Origin: Bolinopsis microptera
Lineage: Eukaryota > Ctenophora > Tentaculata > Lobata > Bolinopsidae
NCBI RefSeq assembly: GCF_026151205.1
Contig: NC_087078.1
Span: forward strand, 5,659,675 to 5,723,674
Direction: 5' to 3'
Length of the DNA: 64,000 bases
Shown: positions 1-9,090 of the stretch, piece after piece
Position numbering within the stretch: the first letter of the stretch is position 1
How the letters are laid out: each line of letters begins with the position of its first letter
Notes under the pieces: generated by a model
The model's database searches: none
The model's input: the letters and a program-made list of their open reading frames with translations, nothing else
Told to the model about the DNA's origin: nothing
Made by a program: the position numbers and the translations under genes

Positions 1-8
1 GAGAGTGA

Positions 9-1937
9 ATCTCAAAAAAACGTAAAAGCAAAAAAGTGCAGAAAGTCCGCTCAGCAAAAGTAGCTCCCGGGGATGAAAGCAACAATTCCCTATCTGGTGC
101 CGAGGCAAATGGTGAGATAACGGTTATAGCTAACGAAGCTTCTAGAACAATCGATCATGAGGACCAAATCATAAACAAGGTCCTGGAGGATCAGAATCCT
201 ACGTTTCGTGATGAAAATGAAGACGAGGAAAGGACAGTGATGATTCGTGCTGAGGAAGAGGAGCCTTCTGAGTTGCATGCGGAGTATGCGCGGAATATGA
301 ACACAGAAGAAGAAAGACTAAGGGTTGGATTTGTTGACAAAAATGTTGTCGATCAGGATTTAGCCAGACAGGTAAAGGAGGAAGAGGAGAAATTGAAAAT
401 GTTGAGAAAGTTGAACTTGAAGGAAAGTCGGATTGTTGCCAACGAGTCAGTCATTGAAAAGGAAGAAGAACATTTGCGATCAATTCTTGAGAACACTAGC
501 AGAGAAGTGTACGAGAACGATGAGGAACAAAGAATTGATGAGCTGATGAAAACGAGAGCAGCTGAAATAATCCCCGAAGTAGTAGAGGCGAGCATAGAGT
601 ATCAAGACGAAAACATAAAGTTAGATCGGGCCCACACTGTACGGACCACACTGGAAGGAGAGACAAAACATGACTCTAACATTCGTGGGATAATGAACCA
701 GCACGACACAACAAATAAGAGCGAAGCAATTCAGAACAAGATGACCCGTGAGATCGAGGATGCGAGACTTAGAGATAACCTTGCAAAACATGCCACATTT
801 CAGAAACGAGAATCAGAACTCATCCTGAAACAAAACACAAGGAAGAATCTTGCAGCTGTTGATAACATCAAGGGTCCCAACAAGGGTAAACTCCATTTTC
901 GTACTGCGGGCGGTCTTATTAATTTTGTTATGAATGAGAGTGGAGATTTTGCAGCTCAGAATAATACCCACAAGTATTCGGAGGACTATGATTTTGTCCA
1001 GAAAATAAATAGGCACATTCAGAATTCTGACTGTGTTCTTCAAAAGGACGTCGGTGAATGGGCTCTTAATATGGATTGCGATTATGTAAACTTACGGTTG
1101 AATGTAATTGACTATAATTCTTTTAATGACGCGACGGGGACGAAAATCCACAACGACAGAGATGATTGCACAGTTGTGAACCTGGCTCAAAAGCATCTTA
1201 TTCCAACTGATGCTTCAGTTGGGCGCGAAGCCAACAAGCACATCCGTTCCAAAGACTCTATCGTGGAAAACTTTAAGTCACACGATCTGAGGCTGGTATC
1301 TCGATACCATAACCACGTGAGAGGACATCATCTTTGTCCAGAGGGTGTGTTTGTCCAGCGAGCTCATAAAATGCACATTCCTCTACCAAACACTACAGAT
1401 CTCAGAAACTCATGCACTTATTTCATTCCTCCGTCAAACTCACTGATTAATCGCAGCAAAGGGGCTGATATTTCAGATGATTGTGCAATAGCAGGGAAGG
1501 ACATGTTCTGGGATTTGTGTGATAATGGTGATATAGTTCAAGAAGAACTGAGACACAGTTTGGCGTTAACCGGCTCTCAGGACCGACAAAGCCGTCAATA
1601 CTCCATCCCTCTATCAGGGTCACAGGACGAGAACCACCCTGTGTATTTTATCCCGGATAATAAGTTAATAAACAGAGCGACGATCAGACCTATCCCCAAA
1701 GCCGGCTTGGGTGATCTGAGGAACAACACTCGCCATAATAATCACCGGAGAAAAACCTACTCTCCTTGGAAACGCAGCAAGTTTAGTATCAGCTCAGAGG
1801 GTTCGCTGGAGCACACGCACAAGTTTGGTAAATTTGACGATGCTAGCTGGGAGCCGTGTGACAATAACTACGAAATATTCGATGATTTGTCCATTGATGA
1901 GGATTATCTGAATGAGTTAGATGAAGAAGATGTGTAG
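9..1937 (+). CDS. coiled-coil / 15-residue-repeat protein, copy 1 (5' end uncertain)
   Basis: Protein of unknown function, not recognised. The frame is open from just after a TGA at 6-8. The first in-frame ATG is at 240, so the start is either upstream in another exon or at 240; relative to copy 3 the first bases look frameshifted. The N-terminal ~200 residues are highly charged, Glu/Lys/Arg-rich and probably coiled coil, with one unit of the 128-residue repeat that is expanded in copy 3. The C-terminal half holds eleven consecutive 15-residue units (1209-1703) with a loose D-S-x-V-x-N pattern, then an acidic end (DEDYLNELDEEDV). No signal peptide or membrane segment is seen, so it is probably intracellular. 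Stretches such as 541-700 are nearly base-identical to copy 3, pointing to recent duplication or gene conversion. A degenerating copy is possible. Confidence 0.6.
   Translation: MSKKRKSKKVQKVRSAKVAPGDESNNSLSGAEANGEITVIANEASRTIDHEDQIINKVLEDQNPTFRDENEDEERTVMIRAEEEEPSELHAEYARNMNTEEERLRVGFVDKNVVDQDLARQVKEEEEKLKMLRKLNLKESRIVANESVIEKEEEHLRSILENTSREVYENDEEQRIDELMKTRAAEIIPEVVEASIEYQDENIKLDRAHTVRTTLEGETKHDSNIRGIMNQHDTTNKSEAIQNKMTREIEDARLRDNLAKHATFQKRESELILKQNTRKNLAAVDNIKGPNKGKLHFRTAGGLINFVMNESGDFAAQNNTHKYSEDYDFVQKINRHIQNSDCVLQKDVGEWALNMDCDYVNLRLNVIDYNSFNDATGTKIHNDRDDCTVVNLAQKHLIPTDASVGREANKHIRSKDSIVENFKSHDLRLVSRYHNHVRGHHLCPEGVFVQRAHKMHIPLPNTTDLRNSCTYFIPPSNSLINRSKGADISDDCAIAGKDMFWDLCDNGDIVQEELRHSLALTGSQDRQSRQYSIPLSGSQDENHPVYFIPDNKLINRATIRPIPKAGLGDLRNNTRHNNHRRKTYSPWKRSKFSISSEGSLEHTHKFGKFDDASWEPCDNNYEIFDDLSIDEDYLNELDEEDV
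1209..1703 (+). repeat. array of eleven 15-residue (45-bp) protein repeats
   Basis: Cutting the protein every 15 residues from DASVGREANKHIRSK aligns a recurring pattern: D/N-S/T at positions 1-2, hydrophobic at 4, N/D/R near 6-7, H or aromatic near 10-11, hydrophobic at 12 and 14. There are no indels over eleven units. The same periodicity is present in copies 2 and 3. Confidence 0.6.
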
Positions 1938-3612
1938 AGTTGAATTGTTTGAGTATTTGTACCTTGGTTGGTATGTAAAAAGTTTGATAGATAATAGGTT
2001 TTAGTATTGGTATCGAAAAACTTTGCATGTTATAAGCATGATCTACTTAGAAATAATTCTGAATGGTTGACTGGTGGAATTGCAAAGTTTTTCTTCGGAT
2101 TCAAGTATGCGTGTAAATAACAATCCTTTTTACAAACTTGACCATTTTAAAGTGATAATAATACCTTTTTATTGGATCGCGATCTAGATGACAATGTAAT
2201 CAGAATGATATTTTCTTGATGTGGTTACATAATGTGTGTATATTAGAATCAGTATTATATCTACCCTGATGTATCAGTAGGATTATTGAACGATATTGCC
2301 TTTTGTACATAGTTGAGTAGTTGGTTTAATGCTGTTATTGTTTTTATTTTTCTGTTATAAAATCCGTTTCTTTTATAATGTAAAATGGGGAGTGGTAACG
2401 CCCCTACTTATTGCTAATGTATATCTCTACGTACAATGTACAGCGTGACATTTTATAGTGAGAGCAATATCTTTAGACAATGATCTTCCAAACGTTGCTC
2501 TTGATACATTATATATGGGTTCCCATTATATCATCAATTTTTGTGACAGCAACCTATTCGACTACATCTCTCATCCCCCTCGGCCTCTGATAGGTGAACA
2601 CCAGATGGTACTGTCTTGATAGTACCGACCTTACACTTTAATTGAAAAAGTTTAAATGATAATTACATAGTTCTCTGCTCTACCCTCATAAGGTCTAATG
2701 AGTCCAAAGTTGCCACATTACCGCAAAGTTGCCACATTACCGCAAAGTACCTCCTGATTTTCCCACCTTCCGTTCAATAAAAGCTTTTGACGCATGTATG
2801 ACGTCCTTTTACCTATGTACAGTGAGTGTGAGGAATTCCACATTTGTTCCCAGCTGATATGATTCCGTTTTCAGCTCACAAAATTGCTATTTTATAAAGT
2901 TTCTGTGCTTTCAGGCTCTACTTCTCTAGTTGAAAACGTATGTAAATTGTGGCAGTGCTCATTTTGTGAGTATAGCCTGCTCTCTCTCTCGCGTACTCTT
3001 GAAATTGCATATTTTATGAGACAGCATTAAGTCTGCGGTCTTCATTTAACGTCTCTGGAACTTTAGTACATTGGTCTCCTAATTCCGTATACGTTGTAAT
3101 GAACTAAGATGTTTTACATACGGCATGTTTACAGTATTGTTTCGCTGGTACTATCCTTTACGCAGTTATTTTCATTTGAGTTTTTTAAAATGCAAAGTTA
3201 TCTTCATAAATCTGAATTTTTTATAAACTCAGCCGCAGTTTGGTGTTACGTTCACATTCCTTGTTAACATCTTATTGCAAATTTCACTAATGCTTCACAA
3301 TCATTAGCTGCATAACTTAGAAATACTATACGTTCAAAATACTAGAAGAATATTCAGCCTCTTACATTCTCACTGTCATTGTGTAGCCGGCATTATCCCT
3401 TGATTGTCACAAATATGCTGGGTGGCTCTTAATTATAAGAGCTACTTATTAGTAGCTCCCATTTATTAATAGTATCGATCACTCACTTACTTCACCTCAA
3501 ACCTTCATATTTCCCTATACATCATAAGTACCCAGGCTACAGGGCTACTACTCTGTATAGTGTATAACCATTTAGCATATGCTAACATCTAACACCCTCA
3601 CCTCCCTTCCAG
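1938..3612. other. spacer between copies 1 and 2; no gene seen
   Basis: AT-rich 3' flank of copy 1. Several short blocks (for example around 2039-2069) match the 3' flank of copy 3 near 12077, so the ancestral duplication extended past the stop codon. A 19-bp direct repeat lies at 2709-2745. One or more 5' exons of copy 2 probably lie here but I could not identify them. 3585-3612 is the pyrimidine tract and AG of the copy 2 splice acceptor. Confidence 0.5.
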
Positions 3613-5587
3613 GCAACGTGTAAAGTCAAGGCCGCGCGAATCAGCACTACTCTCTGAAGAGGACTCCTTTATAGAGGATGTAGTAGAACCGGAACAAGAC
3701 CTCACCTCACATTTACTCTCTAACGAGGCCCAGCCCCGGTTAACTGAGGTGTTCAGAGCAGGGGAAGATGAGCACCACGAGATGGTGACCATAGTGAACC
3801 CTAGTGTCAGGGAGAGCAGGCTGGAGAGAGAGGGGTTAGAGGTGGGTCCGGGGGTCAACACAACAGACCATCCTGTGTCTCTGGTTTATGCTAATAATAA
3901 GGACCAGTTCTCTGTGGATATCTCGTCTCCTTCTCCAGCTAAAACTGTGGAGTCTGATCCCATGAAGCCTGGTGGAGAGATGGTGGAAATGGAACCGATT
4001 CCAGAGAATGATGAGAAGGAAGAAAGTTTGGTTAAAATTGGCTGGGGAACTCCTGACAGTGGTAATGTTGCTGAAACATCACTCAACGGGGAAGGAGACT
4101 CTTTTTCTGTACAGACAGAGATTACAGATACACCGTCCTCGCCCCTAGAGATACCTGTTGTTTCTGCCAGTCCAATTGAAAAGGAGCAGGAGTCAGGGGA
4201 AATTGACAGAAAGGAAGAGGAGGAGGAGAAGGTTACTCCCCAAGAGGGGGAGGAACATGTATATCATGACAGTGAGAATACAGTGAACTACGACGAGGTT
4301 GACGACGAGGAAGAGAGCGGAGAAAACCTCTACCATCCAGAACCAGCCGGTCAGTCCAGCTCCTACCGACCTGTTCCTGTGGAATCAGAGGAATCAGACG
4401 AGCGATCAAAAACTCCTGAGCCTCAAATAGACGATTATGGGAATATTCTAGATGAGAATGGACATCCAATTATTAAACACGCCTTCCCTGCTAACTGGAT
4501 CCTACAGGAGGATGAGGGTGACGGTATCATGAGATTTGAAACTGAAGACGGACCTGTGAGATTCATGGTGAGTCTAGACAATGATGGAGGCTTCGATTAT
4601 CCTAACCCACCGAATATCATGAGACTGGAGATGGATGCGAATCTGAAACACATCCCTATCACCCACCGTACTGCCTCTGGTTGTGAGTTCTTTGTGGATC
4701 ACGGGGAGTGGAGACTTCAACTTGAATCAGACGTAGTTAATCTGCTGCTCAGAATGGATATTGCCCAAGATTTTGAGGATGCAACGGGGGAAGTTTTGTG
4801 GAATCGAAACAAAGATGTTACAATTGAAAACCTGACTAGAGCTATGACCATTTTCAAGGATTGTGTTTTGGACGATAGTCCTGTAAGATGGATTCTGAAC
4901 AAAGATTCTGATTACAATCCTAAAAGTAGTGTTTTTACACTTGCTTCTGAGACAAAGGTTGAGAATATAAACAGGAATGTTTCAATAGCCGAAGGCATGA
5001 GTCTGGTGGATTCTAAAACAACGGTTTCTATACCCGATCAAAGCAACACTGAAGTCCGGAATGTCCGAAATTTCTTCATCAATGAAGATTCTGTTCTAGA
5101 AAATCAAGGCATCAGACATCTCGACAGCGGAGACTGTAAAATCGCCGAAATACTTAACGACTTCCGTTTAACGGATGACTCCAAATTAGAGGACCAAGGA
5201 ACCAGGCACCTGCTTAACAAGGACTCTGAACTGGAGGAGCAGGGTAAGCGGCACTTGCTGTGTGAGGAGGGAGACATGGTGGATATAGTCCGGGAACACA
5301 GGTTGCACCAGGACGTCAAGGTGGAGGATATCAAACGAGGGTTTCAGATGTGCGAGGACAGTGATAGGTTGGATATTAAACGTCATTATTTGGTCATGGA
5401 TCAGGAGATTGTCAGGACACCGGCGATCTGGGATAAATCAAACTTTGAGGGAGAGCTGGTCGATTTGAAAAGTTATAAGATGGAAATGGATATGAAATAT
5501 GAAGTATCTCCTTCTAAATTTAAACTCAATCAGTTGGATATTGACGATGATATGTTGGCTGATATTGAGGATGAACAAGATGAGTAA
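3613..5587 (+). CDS. 15-residue-repeat protein, copy 2 (terminal exon)
   Basis: Second member of the family, function unknown. The frame is open upstream to a strong acceptor (pyrimidine tract ending in AG at 3611-3612), so this is a 3' terminal exon of about 658 codons with the initiator in an upstream exon I did not find. The N-terminal part is acidic and low-complexity (runs such as KEEEEEKVTPQEGEE), and lacks the long coiled-coil unit of copies 1 and 3. A conserved segment (VNLLLRMDIAQDFEDATG) aligns with VNLRLNVIDYNSFNDATG in copy 1. After it come about thirteen 15-residue units (roughly 4810-5400), here with the clearest consensus, D-S-x-L-E-D/E-Q-G-x-R-H-L-L. The acidic C-terminus (DIDDDMLADIEDEQDE) resembles the other copies. 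It is the most diverged copy. Confidence 0.7.
4810..5400 (+). repeat. array of about thirteen 15-residue protein repeats (copy 2)
   Basis: Consecutive units DDSKLEDQGTRHLLN, KDSELEEQGKRHLLC, EEGDMVDIVREHRLH, QDVKVEDIKRGFQMC and EDSDRLDIKRHYLVM are all exactly 15 residues. Upstream units follow the same spacing, apart from one extra residue. Confidence 0.7.
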
Positions 5588-5821
5588 ATGGTTTTTCTAT
5601 TTTAGGGTTTATCATTTATTTTTCAGACGATGCTGTTGTGTTGCTTTTTTAGATTACTGAAGATTTAGCGCTGTAAAAAGTTGTGCTGTCGTCGCTCTTT
5701 TAATTTTAGTATCACAATTCCTATTCATGATAACATTGCACATTTACATTACATTTAGATTGCATTGAGATTACATTTAGATTACATTTATATTACATTG
5801 CACTGTTTTGCTTGTGACCAC

Positions 5822-5916
5822 ATATTGCGTAAGCCAAATTTCGGCTATTTCAGACACAAGGCTATTGTTAGCTTTTCCAACCCCCCTCCTTTAGGCTGGC
5901 TTACGTAATATCTAAA
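5822..5916. mobile_element. short inverted-repeat element, TGGCTTACG family
   Basis: Ends are imperfect inverted repeats: ATATTGCGTAAGCCA at the left, TGGCTTACGTAATAT at the right. A related element lies at 54236-54305. Non-coding; probably a MITE. Confidence 0.5.
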
Positions 5917-6547
5917 AAACTGAAAATAAATAGCAAGCTGGTTTAAATGTTGAATATGTGATAACATCGTGATATTAGATATCAGTATTCAGTTTACTGT
6001 TTAGTGGGCGGACTTTTGTAATGTATATTATTATACAGCAGTAACAGCACTATGTATTTACTTTAGGTTTTATGTTTTAGTTTGATAATTTTTAGCTTCA
6101 TCGATCATGATAATGATGAAATACATGACTTATGCATTGAAACATACTCTATGGAAACAAATTAACACTTGTGATTTTGCAGTTCAAATAAACATATATA
6201 TATCAGCCTTCATTTTCATTCTGTTGATCATAATATTTATTTAATATGCCTAAATATCGATGTTATTTTTGAAATCGAAAAACACGATGACACTGATTTA
6301 TGATTGCTGATACTGATTTTAAAAACATTCTACACTTGTACTAGCACAAGCATTTTAAATAAATATCGTTTTATTTGGAACTCAACAGCTTTCGAAAATG
6401 TTACTCTTAATCTTACTAAAACTCCGTGCGTATCATTAGTCCGATCAGACGAACTAAAAGGGAAACTCGTTAGCTTTTCGTGTTAAAATGTGCCTAATAC
6501 CAAAATAAATCACTTTACATGCAGAACAGTAAATTCCATATTTCACG

Positions 6548-6624
6548 TTACTGGGCCGCGCTCAGCCTGTCATTCCGCCAAATCTTTATTTTTATGAACA
6601 TAATAGCCTGGGGTCCCCAGGTAA
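6548..6624 (+). mobile_element. hAT-like MITE, copy A (77 bp)
   Basis: Begins TTACTGGGCCGCGCTCAG and ends GGGGTCCCCAGGTAA, giving short imperfect terminal inverted repeats (TTAC/GTAA). It is flanked on both sides by ATTTCACG (6540-6547 and 6625-6632), an 8-bp target duplication as expected for hAT-type transposition. Close relatives are at 13081-13170 and 38326-38407. Confidence 0.85.
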
Positions 6625-7706
6625 ATTTCACGAAGCAAAGAGTTGACCGCGATAAGGATTCGTCTGATATATGTATGATATAAGTACCCAAAAGCGAAAG
6701 TGCAGCTGTTGCAATGTTTCAACGCTATGTGCTCCTTGAACAGGACTCTTAAAATCCTTCAGATAGTCGAATATTACAGGAGCAAATAAGATTCTGAAGG
6801 TCTAACGTTATGTTCATAGTGACTGACCAAAACAACAGTCAGATAACTGGTCTCATCGCCAGAAATCTTACGTTAACATGTTTACAACGGCAAACCCATC
6901 AGTGGCGTAACGTTGCCTGTTGGCGCCCACCCCCCCGCTGAAAAAGCGCCCACCCGTTGGCGCCCCCTCCCCTTTTGGCGCCCCTCCCTAAAATTGAAGA
7001 AATTAGATGATTTTAGAGGATACGCCGGTAAAATCTCAAAAAAAAGTGTGTTTCTAGAGCAAAACGCGTAGTTTTGTTAGTACCGTAGTTAAGTTTTTCG
7101 AAATTGTCCCACATTCAAACGACGATTTGGCCAAAACTTGCGGCAGCGTTCGGCGTGGCCCCTTGGCATGCTTATAGTTGTGACTTAGTAGAACATAAAT
7201 GCAGTCTCTGTCATTTGTACTGTGTACTACGGGATGGGCCTCAAAATACCGCTTTGGCTTCCAGTTTCAGTTTATACTTGATTTATTTTAACGTCGCGTG
7301 AATGGTTAAGAAAATGCCCAATCATGCAACAAATACAATGCACAATAACATGTAACATTGCATGTGCCACGTTTATAGCTGATGACGCGGACGTCAGACA
7401 TATTGTCATTGATACGTGACAGGATTGATCACTCGGATTGCATTGCCATGTAGCTGCATAATATTAATTAGCGTGGTGCCAAGACACAAGAAATTAATTT
7501 AATTTTATCGATTATTGGAAGGTATTTCAAAATTTTAAAAAATACAACTTTCACGCCGCCGCTGATTTATTCTTCGGCGTGGCGGTGTGAGCAAAAACTC
7601 GGCGGCGGCGTGCACCACTGTGATTATGGATTATCATTACGTACTTAATATGTGAACGACCCCATCGCTCAATTCTCTATAATTACTTAGGTATAACTAA
7701 GCTACT

Positions 7707-8273
7707 GGGGCCATTTACTTAGAGTTAGGACGTCCGGCAAATAGGAAGGGGGGTGGTTTTGGAATTTCGGACAAATCCGGACAGGGGGAGGGCCGCGCCG
7801 GGCAAGGGAGAAGGTTTCTGAAAATCCAGACATCCGGAAATTTTGGCAGAATTATAACGAAAAAGTACCATTTATTTCAACTCTTTGACACTAATTACTT
7901 TGTAATTGTAAGTGTAAGTTTAGATCCCTGTATTTTGAACGAGTATAATTTAATGTATTTATGAATGTAACTGTGCTAAACTTGTTCGACACTGATATGA
8001 ATGTATTATTGTAAATATTGTCTATTTTAAAGTTTTAAGTAACTACACATTTTATTAACAATGAATTTGGGTAGGTTTTATTTGTACTCGATCTTAGTCT
8101 TAAATAAGTAGCTGCAAAACCGCACGTCCGCGGCCGAGGCTAGGGGGGTGGTTTTCAAAATTCTGACACATCCTGCATCCGGACATGGGGAGGGGCCGGG
8201 TAGAGACCACGGGACCACCCCGGGGTGGTCTGAAAAGTGAAAATCTGCGATTTTTGGCGGACGTCCTAAGTAT
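7707..8273. mobile_element. MITE with AGGACGTCC inverted termini
   Basis: The left end (GGGGCCATTTACTT followed by AGGACGTCCGGCAAA) and the right end (TTTTTGGCGGACGTCCTAAGT) are inverted repeats around ~565 bp of non-coding sequence containing G-rich blocks and repeated TCCGGACA-like words. A partial relative is at 14763-14903. Confidence 0.55.
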
Positions 8274-8774
8274 AATATTAATAGAATGTCCCCTGGCCTA
8301 ACGCCAACGGATATGCATTATGCAAGAAGTGAAAAGGGCGCCGCGTAGAGGGATTGGCGTGCACCAGCTGACAAAACAAACTACTCTCCTTTTTATTAGT
8401 TATTAGTATTACCACATCGAGTTTGTCTTGCTGGAATGTTGCCAAGCCTCAGTCCTCATGATGATGGAGTTGCTGATTCATTATTCAACTCTACCTTTAG
8501 GCTTTAAGTTTAACGACGTACACAATAACCTATTCAGCTTATCCGTATCGTCATTGATAATATGTTATACTGATATAAATGTTGTTAATAATGATACTTT
8601 CTACTCGCTTGTTTGCTTTAACGAATTTGTTTAGCTAATTTTCGATCACTTAATTCATAATTGTTCACATGATAAATCAAACGTCACTGATCGAGAGACG
8701 TGAGTCACCGCACTTTACACTTAAATATGATTGGGACGTATTATACTAAGATGACATATAGATGTAATATTAAT

Positions 8775-8890
8775 ATGCTGGCTCCCCCCCCCCCCCCCCC
8801 TCCCTCCGTAATCGGTTTTACACATTGACATTGCTATTGACATTTACACATTGACATTGCAAAATTACACTAGCGTAATCATTTTCAGGA
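8775..8890. mobile_element. partial MITE of the GGGGTCGTTCAC family
   Basis: A C tract followed by CCTCCGTAATCGGTTTTACAC and, later, ATTACACTAGCGTAATCATTT matches the interior of the complete elements at 43518 and 45464. Both outer ends are missing. Confidence 0.5.
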
Positions 8891-9090
8891 ATGTAAAGTG
8901 TTGTGCCGCTATTCGGATTCCTATACTCAATTTCCCAAATAACATTGTCGTCTCATTAATCTAATTTTTAACCTGATGAGGAGCTTCGTGTGAGGTTTAG
9001 GACCACAAACTGAAAATATAACCGCAGTTTAGAGTCTTTTCCAAATCCAACCACTTCTGACGACAAAAAAACCTAAACTATGATCAATCC

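Larger units (their letters stand above)
5588..9090. other. spacer between copies 2 and 3, filled with small transposons
   Basis: No convincing gene. It contains the short inverted-repeat elements listed separately, a GC-rich run with repeated GGCGCCC (6920-6990), an imperfect hairpin around 7553-7613 (CACGCCGCCGC pairing with GCGGCGGCGTG), and a C tract at 8787-8802. Open frames here are at most 68 codons, with no family features. Confidence 0.5.
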
